Under the pieces are notes generated by a model. It saw only the letters and a program-made list of their open reading frames with translations, was not told where the DNA came from and searched no databases. A program made the position numbers and the translations under genes. From Pseudomonas sp. GOM7 (GTDB lineage Bacteria > Pseudomonadota > Gammaproteobacteria > Pseudomonadales > Pseudomonadaceae), in contig NZ_CP113519.1 of the NCBI RefSeq assembly GCF_026723825.1, forward strand, positions 5,146,001 through 5,210,000: a stretch of DNA of 64,000 nt, in the 5' to 3' direction. Shown piece by piece: positions 17,011 through 26,017 of this stretch; position 1 is the stretch's first letter, and each line of letters starts with the position of its first letter.

Positions 17011-17652
17011 CTAGATTCCGTACTCGGCGCGGTAGGCTTCGACCGCCGGCAGATGTCGTTTGAGTTCAGCATCCCCTGCCAGATATTCCAAGACCTGCTC
17101 GAGCGAGACGATGCTCACCACGGGCATGCCGAAATCGCGCTCCACTTCCTGAATCGCCGAGAGCTCGCCTTGACCGCGTTCCTGGCGGTTCAGCGCGATC
17201 AGGGTACCGGCGGCCTGCGCGCCCTGGCTCTGGATGATCTGCATGACTTCGCGAATGGCGGTGCCGGCGGTGATCACGTCGTCGACTATCAGCACGCGAC
17301 CCTTGAGCGGCGCGCCGACCAGGGTGCCACCTTCGCCATGATCCTTGGCTTCCTTGCGGTTGAAGCACCAGGGCAGGTCGCGCTGATGATGCTCGGCCAG
17401 TGCCACGGCAGTGGTCGCTGCCAACGGAATACCCTTGTAGGCCGGGCCGAACAGCACATCGAATTCGATGCCGCTGTCGACGATGGCAGCGGCGTAGAAA
17501 CGCCCTAGCTGAGCCAGCGCCAGGCCGCTGTCGAACAGGCCGGCGTTGAAGAAATAGGGGCTGGTGCGCCCGGACTTGAGGGTGAACTGACCGAAACGCA
17601 GAACCCCACGTTCGATGGCGAAGCGAATGAAATCGCGCTGGTACGCTTGCAT
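17011..17652 (-). CDS. pyrE: Orotate phosphoribosyltransferase
   Basis: The protein has 213 aa. It starts MQAYQRDFIRFAIERGVLRFG. It shows FTLKSGRTSPYFFNAGLFD, the flexible loop NRKEAKDHGEGG and the PRPP-binding motif VLIVDDVITAGTAI. It converts orotate and PRPP to OMP in pyrimidine synthesis. It is divergent from crc, with an 81-bp gap, as in other Pseudomonas. Confidence 0.97.
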   Translation of the reverse strand: MQAYQRDFIRFAIERGVLRFGQFTLKSGRTSPYFFNAGLFDSGLALAQLGRFYAAAIVDSGIEFDVLFGPAYKGIPLAATTAVALAEHHQRDLPWCFNRKEAKDHGEGGTLVGAPLKGRVLIVDDVITAGTAIREVMQIIQSQGAQAAGTLIALNRQERGQGELSAIQEVERDFGMPVVSIVSLEQVLEYLAGDAELKRHLPAVEAYRAEYGI

Positions 17653-17733
17653 GAAAAAGTCCCGGACGGCACGGATTTAGCTAAATGAAGTGAGCTCGGG
17701 TATCATACACGCACGTGTTTTTGGGGGCCATTT

Positions 17734-18513
17734 ATGCGGATCATCAGTGTGAACGTGAATGGTATTCAGGCTGCGGCCGAGCGAGGTTTGCTCAGTTGGC
17801 TACAAGCCCAGAATGCCGACGTGATCTGCCTGCAAGACACCCGTGCCTCCGCCTTTGAAATGGACGACCAAGCTTTCCAACTGGATGGCTATTTCCTCTA
17901 TGCATGCGACGGCGAAGTGCCCAGCCAAGGTGGCGTGGCACTCTACTCGCGTTTGCAACCCAAGGCGGTGATCAGCGGCCTCGGCTTCGAGATGGCCGAT
18001 CGCTACGGGCGCTACCTGCAGGCAGATTTCGACAAGGTCAGTATTGCCAGCCTACTCCTGCCCACCGGCCGGGATGGCGACGAGAGCTTGAATCAGAAAT
18101 TCAAGTTCATGGACGACTTCACCCATTATCTGGACAAGCAACGGCGCAAGCGCCGCGAGTACATCTACTGTGGCTCGCTGCATGTTGCGCACCAGAAGCA
18201 GGACGTGAAGAACTGGCGCGACTGCCAGCAGTCGCCGGGTTTCCTGGCGCCGGAACGCGCCTGGATGGACGAAGTGGTCGGCAGCATGGGCTATGTCGAT
18301 GCCTTGCGCGAAGTCAGCCGCGAAGGCGACCAGTTCAGTTGGTGGCCGGACAGCGAGCAGGCAGAAATGCTCAACCTGGGCTATCGCTTCGACTATCAGC
18401 TCCTCACGCCGGGCATGCGTCGCACCGTGCGCAGCGCCCGCCTGCCGCGCCAGCCGCGCTTCTCCCAGCATGCGCCGCTGATCGTCGATTACGACTGGAT
18501 CCTCAGCATCTGA
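17734..18513 (+). CDS. crc: Catabolite repression control protein Crc
   Basis: The protein has 259 aa, the exact Crc length. It has the exonuclease III/endonuclease fold, beginning MRIISVNVNGIQAAAERGLL, then ADVICLQDTRAS and a C-terminal RFSQHAPLIVDYDW. Crc helps Hfq repress translation of catabolic mRNAs carrying CA motifs, setting the order of carbon source use. It has no nuclease activity; the active-site residues of ExoIII are changed (for example LQDTRA where ExoIII has LQETK). It is transcribed alone and followed by a strong bidirectional terminator. Confidence 0.96.
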   Translation: MRIISVNVNGIQAAAERGLLSWLQAQNADVICLQDTRASAFEMDDQAFQLDGYFLYACDGEVPSQGGVALYSRLQPKAVISGLGFEMADRYGRYLQADFDKVSIASLLLPTGRDGDESLNQKFKFMDDFTHYLDKQRRKRREYIYCGSLHVAHQKQDVKNWRDCQQSPGFLAPERAWMDEVVGSMGYVDALREVSREGDQFSWWPDSEQAEMLNLGYRFDYQLLTPGMRRTVRSARLPRQPRFSQHAPLIVDYDWILSI

Positions 18514-18525
18514 TCTGCAGACATG

Positions 18526-18552
18526 AAAAAGCCGGCTGACCGCCGGCTTTTT
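18526..18552. terminator. Bidirectional terminator between crc and the DUF4870 gene
   Basis: The stem AAAAAGCCGGC / GCCGGCTTTTT has a 5-nt loop, with T runs on both strands. It serves crc on the plus strand and the 18567-18938 gene on the minus strand. Confidence 0.92.
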
Positions 18553-18566
18553 TGTTGCACGCTCGC

Positions 18567-18938
18567 CTACTTCACCAGGCGCCAACTGAAGGGGTAGCGA
18601 TAGGCCTTGCCCTCGTTGGCCTTGATACCAGCGATGATGGTCAGCACCAACGCCGCCAGGCCGACCAGCAACAACAGCGGAAAACCGATCACCACGATCA
18701 TCAGCAAGAAGCACAGCGCCGCCGCCAGGGCGACGCTGATCTGAAAGTTCAGCGCCTCCTTGCCCTGCGCGTCGACGAAGGGATCCATGTCCTTCTTCAC
18801 CTGCCAGACAATCAAGGGCCCGAGCAGATTGCCGAAGGGAAACACCAGCCCGAGAAAGGCGGCGAAGTGGCAGAACATCGCCCACTGACGCGCCTCCTGG
18901 CTCGGAACGGGTTGCGGTACCTGGAACTCTTCGCTCAT
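18567..18938 (-). CDS. DUF4870 domain-containing membrane protein
   Basis: The protein has 123 aa. After a short cytoplasmic N-terminus (MSEEFQVPQPVPSQEARQWA) there are hydrophobic segments: MFCHFAAFLGLVFPFGNLLG, then VALAAALCFLLMIVVIGFPL and LVGLAALVLTIIAGIKA. The conserved NLLGPLIVWQVKKDMDPFVD and KEALNFQISV motifs are typical of DUF4870, which resembles the Tic20 fold. The function is unknown. It lies 26 nt downstream of rph on the same strand and shares the terminator with crc. Confidence 0.88.
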   Translation of the reverse strand: MSEEFQVPQPVPSQEARQWAMFCHFAAFLGLVFPFGNLLGPLIVWQVKKDMDPFVDAQGKEALNFQISVALAAALCFLLMIVVIGFPLLLLVGLAALVLTIIAGIKANEGKAYRYPFSWRLVK

Positions 18939-18964
18939 GCGGCGTCTCCTTATGGCGCGATCGA

Positions 18965-19684
18965 TCAGTCGACCAATGCGACACGTTGCAGTTCAAAGAT
19001 CTCGTTCATGCCCTTCTGCGCCAGGGCCAGCATGGCGTTGAACTCCTCGGGCTGGAACGGCGCGCCTTCGGCGGTGCCCTGCACCTCGATGAAACCGCCA
19101 GCGTTGGTCATGACCACGTTGAGATCGGTTTCGGCCGCCGAGTCCTCCAGATAATCCAGATCCAGCACCGGTTCGCCCTGGTAGATACCCACCGAAACGG
19201 CGGCGATCATCTGCTTGAGCGGCTCACCCTTGAGCGCACCGCGCTTCTTCAGCACCTTCAGTGCGTCGATCAGCGCCACCATGGCTCCGGTGATCGATGC
19301 GGTACGGGTGCCACCGTCGGCCTGGATCACGTCGCAGTCGACATACAGGGTATTCTCGCCCAGCTTGCTCATGTCCAGCGCAGCACGTAGCGACCGGCCG
19401 ATCAGACGCTGGATTTCCAGGGTGCGACCGCCCTGCTTGCCACGGCTGGCTTCACGCTGGTTACGCTCGCCGGTGGCGCGCGGCAGCATGCCGTACTCGG
19501 CGGTCAGCCAACCCTGGCCCTGGCCCTTGAGGAAGCGCGGCACGCCGGATTCGACGCTGACGGTGCAAATCACCTTGGTATCGCCGAACTCCACCAGTAC
19601 CGAACCCTCGGCGTGCTTGGTGTAGTTGCGGGTGATGCGGATCGAGCGCAACTGATCGGCGGCGCGGCCACTGGGACGTTTCAT
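18965..19684 (-). CDS. rph: Ribonuclease PH
   Basis: The protein has 239 aa: MKRPSGRAADQLRSIRITRN, then the catalytic segments GWLTAEYGMLPRATGER and DVIQADGGTRTASITGA. It is a phosphorolytic 3'-5' exoribonuclease that trims tRNA 3' ends and degrades structured RNA. The frame is full length, unlike the broken rph of E. coli K-12. It is divergent from yicC. Confidence 0.97.
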   Translation of the reverse strand: MKRPSGRAADQLRSIRITRNYTKHAEGSVLVEFGDTKVICTVSVESGVPRFLKGQGQGWLTAEYGMLPRATGERNQREASRGKQGGRTLEIQRLIGRSLRAALDMSKLGENTLYVDCDVIQADGGTRTASITGAMVALIDALKVLKKRGALKGEPLKQMIAAVSVGIYQGEPVLDLDYLEDSAAETDLNVVMTNAGGFIEVQGTAEGAPFQPEEFNAMLALAQKGMNEIFELQRVALVD

Positions 19685-19870
19685 CGAGCGATACCTACTT
19701 CGTTAAGTGAAAACAGCACGCATTATAGGGGCGGCAGGGCGCCACGACACGCCGAATTGGCCCTGGCAGACGGCGAGCAGGGGCATGCCGGATTGCCAGC
19801 GCATGAAATGGGCACTCGCCCTGGGCTACAATCCTGCGCTTTTCGAGCCGAATGTCCGCGAGGTATCCCC

Positions 19871-20734
19871 ATGGTTCACAGCATGACGGCCTTTGCCCGC
19901 CACGAGCAGGCCACCGCCCACGGCACCCTGAGCTGGGAACTGCGCTCGGTCAATCATCGCTATCTGGAACCGCACCTGCGTCTGCCCGACGCCTTTCGCG
20001 ACCTCGAAGGCGCGGTGCGTGAGGCCCTGCGCCAGGGCCTGTCGCGCGGCAAAGTGGAATGCACCTTGCGCTTCGCCGAAGAAAATGCCGGCAAAGCGCT
20101 GCAGGTCGACAACGAGCGCGCCCGCCAACTGATCGCCGCCGCCGAACAGGTAGCCGCCCTGATCCAGCAGCCGGCGCCGCTCAACCCACTGGAAGTGCTG
20201 GCCTGGCCTGGCGTGCTGGTGGCCGACTCGGCCGATCCGCAGGCCCTGAACGCTGCCGCCCTGACCCTGTTCGGCCAGGCGCTGGAAGAACTCAAGGCGG
20301 GCCGTGCCCGTGAAGGGGCGGAACTGGCCAAGCTGCTCAACGAACGCCTCGACGCCATCCTCGACGAAGTCGCCGCCCTGCGCGAACTGGTACCGCAGAT
20401 GCTCGCCGGCCAGCGCACCAAGATTGAAACCCGCTTCGCCGAGATGCAGGCCGAACTCGACCCGCAGCGCCTGGAGCAGGAGCTGGTGCTGCTGGCGCAG
20501 AAGAGCGACGTGGCCGAGGAACTGGATCGTCTGAGCACCCATGTCAGCGAAGTGCGCCGCGTGCTCAAGGCCGGTGGCGCCGCCGGGCGGCGCCTGGACT
20601 TCCTGATGCAGGAACTCAACCGCGAGGCCAATACCCTCGGCTCCAAGGCCTTCGATCCGCGCAGTACCCAGGCAGCGGTCAACCTCAAGGTGCTGATCGA
20701 GCAGATGCGCGAGCAGGTGCAGAACATCGAGTAA
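19871..20734 (+). CDS. yicC: YicC family endoribonuclease
   Basis: The protein has 287 aa from the ATG at 19871; the frame is open upstream to 19613 but the family begins at MVHSMTAFAR. The N-terminal YicC_N domain includes SWELRSVNHRYLEPHLRLPD. The C-terminal DUF1732 domain has DVAEELDRLSTHVSEVRRVL and GRRLDFLMQELNREANTLGSKA. In E. coli YicC is an endoribonuclease affecting sRNA (RyhB) turnover. It lies between rph and gmk, the usual order. Confidence 0.95.
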   Translation: MVHSMTAFARHEQATAHGTLSWELRSVNHRYLEPHLRLPDAFRDLEGAVREALRQGLSRGKVECTLRFAEENAGKALQVDNERARQLIAAAEQVAALIQQPAPLNPLEVLAWPGVLVADSADPQALNAAALTLFGQALEELKAGRAREGAELAKLLNERLDAILDEVAALRELVPQMLAGQRTKIETRFAEMQAELDPQRLEQELVLLAQKSDVAEELDRLSTHVSEVRRVLKAGGAAGRRLDFLMQELNREANTLGSKAFDPRSTQAAVNLKVLIEQMREQVQNIE

Positions 20735-20787
20735 CGCCAGCCAGACGGCTGCTATCTTTCGTTCACCGTTTTTCAGGACGCTTTTCC

Positions 20788-21408
20788 ATGGCCATCACCA
20801 CCGGCACCCTCTATATCGTTTCCGCCCCCTCTGGCGCCGGCAAGACCAGCCTGGTCAAGGCGCTGATCGAGAGCGAACCGCAGATTCGCGTCTCGGTTTC
20901 GCACACCACCCGCGCCATGCGTCCGGGCGAGGTGGACGGGGTCAACTACCACTTCGTCGACCATGCACAGTTCAGCGCCATGATCGAGCGTAGCGAGTTT
21001 CTCGAGCACGCCCAGGTGTTCGACAACTTCTACGGCACCTCGCAGAAGTGGGTCGAACAGACCCTGGCCGAGGGCTTCGACCTGATCCTGGAAATCGACT
21101 GGCAGGGCGCGCAGCAGGTACGCAAGCTGATGCCGCAGGCCAGATCCATCTTCATCCTGCCACCGACCCAGGAAGCCCTGCGTCACCGCCTGACCAACCG
21201 CGGCCAGGACAGCGGCGAGATCATCGAGCGCCGCATGCGCGAAGCGGTCAGCGAAATGAGCCACTACGTCGAGTACGACTACCTGGTGATCAACGATGAC
21301 TTCAACCATGCCCTGAGCGATCTGAAAGCCATCTTCCGCTGCAATCAGCTATGCCAGGCGCAGCAACAGCAACGCCACGCCGGTTTGCTCGGCGAGTTGT
21401 TGGCCTAA
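20788..21408 (+). CDS. gmk: Guanylate kinase
   Basis: The protein has 206 aa. It has the P-loop SAPSGAGKTSLVKAL, the GMP-binding HTTRAMRPGEVDGVNYHFV and the lid region with RRMREAVSEMSHY. It makes GDP from GMP and ATP and so feeds GTP and ppGpp pools. It stands ahead of rpoZ and spoT, forming the gmk-rpoZ-spoT stringent-response cluster. Confidence 0.97.
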   Translation: MAITTGTLYIVSAPSGAGKTSLVKALIESEPQIRVSVSHTTRAMRPGEVDGVNYHFVDHAQFSAMIERSEFLEHAQVFDNFYGTSQKWVEQTLAEGFDLILEIDWQGAQQVRKLMPQARSIFILPPTQEALRHRLTNRGQDSGEIIERRMREAVSEMSHYVEYDYLVINDDFNHALSDLKAIFRCNQLCQAQQQQRHAGLLGELLA

Positions 21409-21420
21409 AAGCAGCGGCAC

Positions 21421-21497
21421 GCTTCAAGCCACAAGCTGCAAGTAAAAGCAAGGCCGAATTGGCTTCTGCTTGTAGCTTGTCGCTTGCGGCTGCTTTA
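21421..21497. repeat. Palindromic 'caagctgcaag' repeat between gmk and rpoZ
   Basis: The left arm (~21424-21450, ...caagccacaagctgcaag...) and right arm (~21464-21493, ...cttgtagcttgtcgcttg...) are imperfect reverse complements around ggccgaattggc. This is a REP/MITE-like element common in Pseudomonas intergenic regions. A related copy lies at 24013-24115. It could act as the gmk terminator. Confidence 0.6.
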
Positions 21498-21558
21498 CAC
21501 TATTGAGTCCGCTCGCCCGCTCGGGCCAAGCTTATCCGCACATGTTACGAGGAACACC

Positions 21559-21822
21559 ATGGCTCGCGTTACCGTCGAAGATTGCCTGGACAACGTTGAT
21601 AACCGCTTCGAGCTGGTCATGCTCGCGACCAAGCGTTCGCGCCAGCTAGCCACCGGCGGCAAGGAGCCGAAAGTGGCTTGGGAAAACGACAAGCCCACCG
21701 TCGTCGCCCTGCGCGAGATCGCGGCTGGCCTGGTAGACGCCGAGATCGTCGCCCAGGAAGACATCGTCGAAGAAGAGCCGCTGTTCGCTGCCTTCGAGGA
21801 AGAGGCCAACGAGCCTCTGTAA
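21559..21822 (+). CDS. rpoZ: RNA polymerase omega subunit
   Basis: The protein has 87 aa from the ATG at 21559 (GAGGAA upstream): MARVTVEDCLDNVDNRFELV, then MLATKRSRQLATGG and KPTVVALREIAAGLV, with an acidic tail. It binds the beta-prime subunit, aids polymerase assembly and forms part of a ppGpp binding site in proteobacteria. It is followed by spoT after 63 nt. Confidence 0.97.
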   Translation: MARVTVEDCLDNVDNRFELVMLATKRSRQLATGGKEPKVAWENDKPTVVALREIAAGLVDAEIVAQEDIVEEEPLFAAFEEEANEPL

Positions 21823-21885
21823 GTCGATGATGCCGGGTCGAAGTTGCGCGGCGCATAGCCAAGCCGGTCATGAGGGAGGCACCCC

Positions 21886-23994
21886 ATGGCTGGCATAGAC
21901 GCTCTCGCCGACCGACTTTCGACCTACCTCGGCCATGACCAGGTCAACCTGGTGCGCCGAGCCTATTTCTACGCCGAACAGGCGCACGATGGGCAACGCC
22001 GCCGCAGCGGCGAAGCCTACGTGACCCATCCGCTGGCCGTGGCCAGCATCCTCGCCGACATGCACATGGATCATCAGAGCCTGATGGCCGCCATGCTGCA
22101 CGACGTGATCGAAGACACCGGCATCGCCAAGGAAGCGCTCAACGCGCAGTTCGGCGAAACCGTGGCCGAACTGGTCGACGGGGTCAGCAAACTGACCCAG
22201 ATGAACTTCGAGACCAAGGCCGAAGCGCAGGCCGAGAACTTCCAGAAGATGGCCATGGCCATGGCCCGCGACATTCGCGTGATTCTGGTCAAGCTCGCCG
22301 ACCGCCTGCACAACATGCGCACCCTCGATGCCATGCCGCACGAGAAGAGCCGGCGCATCGCCAAGGAAACCCTGGAAATCTACGCCCCCATCGCCAACCG
22401 CCTGGGCATGCACAACATGCGCGTGGAGTTCGAGGATCTGGGCTTCAAGGCCATGCACCCGATGCGCTCCGAGCGCATCCGCGCCGCCGTGCGCCGCGCT
22501 CGGGGCAACCGCAAGGAGATCGTCGCCAAGATCGAGGAATCGATCCAGGCCTGCCTGCAACGCGAGGGCATGGAAGGCGAGGTGATCGGCCGCGAGAAGC
22601 ACCTCTACAGCATCTACCAGAAGATGCGCGGCAAGCGTAAGGCGTTCAACGAGATCATGGACGTCTACGCCTTCCGTATCATCGTCGACAAGGTCGACAC
22701 CTGCTACCGCGTGCTCGGCGCCGTGCACAACCTGTACAAGCCGCTGCCGGGGCGCTTCAAGGATTACATCGCGATTCCCAAGGCCAACGGCTACCAGTCG
22801 CTGCACACCACGCTGTTCGGCATGCACGGCGTGCCCATCGAGATCCAGATCCGCACGCGCGAGATGGAGGAGATGGCCAACAACGGCATCGCCGCGCACT
22901 GGCTGTACAAGTCCAACGATGACGATGTGCCCAAGGGCAATCACGCCCGTGCGCGGCAGTGGGTCAAGGGTGTACTCGAACTCCAGCAGAGAGCGGGTAA
23001 TTCCCTGGAATTTATCGAGAGCGTGAAGATCGACCTGTTCCCGGACGAGGTCTACGTGTTCACGCCCAAGGGCCGCATCATGGAGCTGCCGAAAGGCTCC
23101 ACCGCGGTCGACTTCGCCTACGCGGTGCACACCGACGTCGGCAATACCTGCATCGCCTGCCGCATCAACCGCCGTCTGGCGCCGCTGTCGCAGGCGCTGG
23201 AAAGCGGCTCGACGGTGGAAATCGTCACCGCCCCGGGCGCCCGCCCCAATCCGGCCTGGCTCAACTTCGTGGTCACCGGCAAGGCACGTACGCACATTCG
23301 CCACGCCCTCAAACAGCAGCGCCGCTCGGAATCCATCAGCCTCGGCGAACGCCTGCTAAACAAGGTGCTGGCCAGCTTCGACACACACCTGGAAAAGATC
23401 GCCCCGGAGCGCGTGCAAGCCGTGGTTGCCGAGTACCGCCAGGAAGTCTTCGAGGATCTGCTCGAGGACATCGGCCTGGGCAATCGCATGGCCTACGTGG
23501 TCGCCCGCCGTCTGCTGGCCGAGAGCGGCGATGCCCTGCCGAATAGCGAAGGGCCACTGGCGATCCGCGGCACCGAAGGCCTGGTGATGAGCTACGCCAA
23601 ATGCTGCACACCAATCCCGGGCGACCCCATCGTCGGCTACCTGTCTGCCGGCAAGGGCATGGTGGTGCACATGGAAAGCTGCCGCAATATCGTCGACATC
23701 CGCCACAACCCGGAAAAATGCATCCAGCTCAACTGGGCCAAGGATGTCACCGGCGAATTCAACGTCGAGTTGCGCGTCGAGCTGGAGCACCAGCGCGGCC
23801 TGATCGCCCTGCTGGCCAGCAGCGTCAACGCCGCCGATGGCAATATCGAGAAGATCGGCATGGACGAGCGCGATGGCCGCATCAGCGTGGTACAACTGGT
23901 GATCAGCGTGCACGACCGCGTGCACCTGGCACGGGTGATCAAGAAGCTGCGCGCGCTCAAGGGCGTCACCCGCATCACTCGGGTACGCGCCTGA
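21886..23994 (+). CDS. spoT: Bifunctional (p)ppGpp synthetase/hydrolase SpoT
   Basis: The protein has 702 aa. The HD hydrolase domain (~20-180) has HPLAVASILADMHMD, MLHDVIEDTGIA and KLADRLHNMRTLDAM. The synthetase domain (~230-350) has DVYAFRIIVDKVDTCYR and KDYIAIPKANGYQSLHTTLF. TGS (VYVFTPKGRIMELPKGSTAV, ~385-445), zinc-finger/helical and ACT domains (GLIALLASSVNAADGNIEKI) follow. It makes and degrades the stringent-response alarmone. The hydrolase motifs are intact, so this is SpoT and not RelA. Confidence 0.97.
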   Translation: MAGIDALADRLSTYLGHDQVNLVRRAYFYAEQAHDGQRRRSGEAYVTHPLAVASILADMHMDHQSLMAAMLHDVIEDTGIAKEALNAQFGETVAELVDGVSKLTQMNFETKAEAQAENFQKMAMAMARDIRVILVKLADRLHNMRTLDAMPHEKSRRIAKETLEIYAPIANRLGMHNMRVEFEDLGFKAMHPMRSERIRAAVRRARGNRKEIVAKIEESIQACLQREGMEGEVIGREKHLYSIYQKMRGKRKAFNEIMDVYAFRIIVDKVDTCYRVLGAVHNLYKPLPGRFKDYIAIPKANGYQSLHTTLFGMHGVPIEIQIRTREMEEMANNGIAAHWLYKSNDDDVPKGNHARARQWVKGVLELQQRAGNSLEFIESVKIDLFPDEVYVFTPKGRIMELPKGSTAVDFAYAVHTDVGNTCIACRINRRLAPLSQALESGSTVEIVTAPGARPNPAWLNFVVTGKARTHIRHALKQQRRSESISLGERLLNKVLASFDTHLEKIAPERVQAVVAEYRQEVFEDLLEDIGLGNRMAYVVARRLLAESGDALPNSEGPLAIRGTEGLVMSYAKCCTPIPGDPIVGYLSAGKGMVVHMESCRNIVDIRHNPEKCIQLNWAKDVTGEFNVELRVELEHQRGLIALLASSVNAADGNIEKIGMDERDGRISVVQLVISVHDRVHLARVIKKLRALKGVTRITRVRA

Positions 23995-24012
23995 CGACAG
24001 CGACCAGCCTCA

Positions 24013-24115
24013 TGCTGCAAGCGACAAGCACGCGCTGCTTTCTTGAGCCCGCCATGTGCAATCTGTAGCCTGACAGCCGTCTTTACTTGCAGCTTGGAGC
24101 TTCCGGCTTGAGGCT
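24013..24115. repeat. Second 'caagc' palindromic repeat, between spoT and ridA
   Basis: The ends, agcctcatgctgcaagcgac (from ~24009) and gcttccggcttgaggct (to ~24115), are inverted copies. The inner parts resemble the element at 21421-21497. It is a probable REP/MITE-like element and likely gives a hairpin in the spoT 3' region. Confidence 0.5.
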
Positions 24116-24135
24116 GCCCTTTCAAGGAGTCATTC

Positions 24136-24516
24136 ATGAGCAAGACCGTCATCAGCAGCGACAAGGCCCCCGCCGCCATCGGCACCTACTCCCAAGCGAT
24201 CAAGGCCGGCAACACCGTCTACATGTCCGGGCAGATCCCGCTGGATCCGGCGAGCATGGAACTGGTGGAAGGTTTCGAGGCGCAGACCGTGCAGGTGTTC
24301 GAGAACCTCAAGGCCGTGGCCGAAGCAGCCGGTGGTTCGTTCAAGGACATCGTCAAGCTGAACATCTTCCTCACCGACCTGTCGCACTTCGCCAAGGTCA
24401 ACGAGATCATGGGCCGTTACTTCGAGCAGCCCTACCCGGCCCGTGCCGCCATCGGCGTGGCCGCTCTGCCGCGCGGCGCGCAGGTGGAAATGGACGCCAT
24501 CCTGGTGCTCGAATAA
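24136..24516 (+). CDS. ridA: RidA family enamine/imine deaminase
   Basis: The protein has 126 aa. The YjgF/RidA motifs are visible: AIGTYSQAIKAGNTVYMSGQ, GSFKDIVKLNIFLTDLSHF and PYPARAAIGVAALPRGAQVEM. The arginine that contacts the carboxylate is in PARAAIGV. The trimeric enzyme hydrolyses reactive 2-aminoacrylate and related imines made by PLP enzymes. It follows spoT in conserved order. Confidence 0.95.
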   Translation: MSKTVISSDKAPAAIGTYSQAIKAGNTVYMSGQIPLDPASMELVEGFEAQTVQVFENLKAVAEAAGGSFKDIVKLNIFLTDLSHFAKVNEIMGRYFEQPYPARAAIGVAALPRGAQVEMDAILVLE

Positions 24517-24576
24517 GCCCGGCGGCGGGGCTCAGGCCCCGCCTGTTCCCTCTTTATCTCCCATGCGGAGAGCATC

Positions 24577-25308
24577 ATGCGCCTGATCACCCTGCTGTTG
24601 TGCAGCACCTTGTTGGTTGGCTGCGCCAGCAAACCGAACGACGATCCCAATGGCACCTGGATCAACCAGGCTGCCATCGATGCCGCGCGCGAAAGCGGCC
24701 ATCTGCGCGAATCACTGCTGGCCTACGGCCCCAACCTCGAGTGGCATATCGATACCCGGCAACGGCAGGCGACCTACAGCAATGGCTTCGAGCTGGCCGA
24801 AGGCAACATCGAGCCGCTGGATCCCCTGCACTGGCAGGTGACCTTCTACGGCAACTACCGCGAGCAGCTCAGCATGCACGAGGGTCAACTCACTCAGGTT
24901 GCCAGCGATTACTGGCCAGAGCAGCAGTTCGTCCGGGTGCCGCCAGCCCAGGCTTCGTCGGCCCCGGGTAGCAATTTCGAGCAGGCCCTGTACCGCGCCT
25001 ACCTGGGCGGCGACTGGATGATCGTGGAAGGCCCCGGCCAGGGCGGCCTGGTGCGCTTTGGCGCGGACGGCAGCCTGCAGGGCCTGCCCGGCGCCGAACG
25101 CTACGCGCTGTGCCTGGCCGGTGATTGCGCTGCCATGAGCGGTGACAACGACAGCATCTGGCTGCAACTGGGCGATCAGGGCAGCCCCTGGCTGTTCGTC
25201 CATGAGGGCAATCAGCTACGCATCTTCGAGGCGCAGAACCGTGCCCAGTTCGACGAGATGCCCGAGTACCAGCCCGGCCCGCAACGCTGGTTGCTCAAGC
25301 GCAAATGA
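24577..25308 (+). CDS. Putative lipoprotein of unknown function
   Basis: The protein has 243 aa. MRLITLLLCSTLLVGC ends in a lipobox (LVGC), so it is probably a lipoprotein. The mature part begins with ASKPNDDPNGTWINQAAIDA. It has two halves, each seeming to carry a 'GTW/GDWMI' strand pattern suggesting small beta-barrel or META-like modules, but no family was recognised. It lies 60 nt after ridA and convergent with the LysE-type gene. Confidence 0.75.
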   Translation: MRLITLLLCSTLLVGCASKPNDDPNGTWINQAAIDAARESGHLRESLLAYGPNLEWHIDTRQRQATYSNGFELAEGNIEPLDPLHWQVTFYGNYREQLSMHEGQLTQVASDYWPEQQFVRVPPAQASSAPGSNFEQALYRAYLGGDWMIVEGPGQGGLVRFGADGSLQGLPGAERYALCLAGDCAAMSGDNDSIWLQLGDQGSPWLFVHEGNQLRIFEAQNRAQFDEMPEYQPGPQRWLLKRK

Positions 25309-25326
25309 TCGCAGGCAGCGCGGCGC

Positions 25327-25947
25327 TCAGGCCGCGCTGCCGATCAACAACCAGAGCCCAAGGGCCGACAGCAGCACTCCACAGCCTCGATCCAGCCAGC
25401 GCACCTGGCGCTGCAACCAGGCTCGCCAGCGCCGATGACGCAGTAGCCGCACCAGGGCCAGATCCCACCCCAAGACCACCAGAGTCATCCACAGCATGGC
25501 CAATGCCAGGCCCCAGGCGGGCATTGCCGCTTCGCGCAGCACGCCAAACAACCCGGCATAGAACAAGGGCAGCTTGGGGTTGAGGCTGCTGGCCAGCAGG
25601 CCCTGACGCAGGCCGTGCCACCAGTTGCCTTGCGCCAGTTGCTCCGCCGACGACAACTGCAGCTCGCGCCTGGCGAACAGCGCCTGCATACCGAGCCAGA
25701 TGAAATAACCGCCACCAACCGCCTGCAAGGCCCGCCAGAACGCTCCGCCCTGCCCCGGCAACATCCCCAGCGCGAGCAGCACCAGGATCATGCTCAGCAG
25801 GTTGGCCAGGGCGATACCGCTGGCGCAACCATCGGCCTGGCGCCGCCCCTCACCGAGCGCCGTACGGATCAGCAGAAAGAAATCCGGCCCCGGCGACAAC
25901 AGCGCGGCGAAATGGGTGCCAGCCACCAACAGGAACAACGCGAACAT
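25327..25947 (-). CDS. LysE/RhtB family amino acid exporter
   Basis: The protein has 206 aa from the ATG at 25947, preceded by GGGAGG; the frame is open to 25995. Six hydrophobic segments are visible. The N-terminal signature LLSPGPDFFLLIRTALGEGR and NPKLPLFYAGLFGV are typical of LysE/RhtB transporters, which export amino acids or homoserine lactones across the inner membrane. An AraC regulator lies immediately upstream on the same strand, the usual pairing for exporters of this family. The substrate is unknown. Confidence 0.9.
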   Translation of the reverse strand: MFALFLLVAGTHFAALLSPGPDFFLLIRTALGEGRRQADGCASGIALANLLSMILVLLALGMLPGQGGAFWRALQAVGGGYFIWLGMQALFARRELQLSSAEQLAQGNWWHGLRQGLLASSLNPKLPLFYAGLFGVLREAAMPAWGLALAMLWMTLVVLGWDLALVRLLRHRRWRAWLQRQVRWLDRGCGVLLSALGLWLLIGSAA

Positions 25948-26017
25948 CGCAAAATGACCTCCCTCTGAACAGGAGGTCAGTCTCGCCAGCCCCATGAGCC
26001 GCCGTCTTGGAGAAAAC

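Noticed and set aside
21868..23304. 478-aa open frame, minus strand
   Set aside because: Antisense to spoT, which has full motifs; no family recognised.
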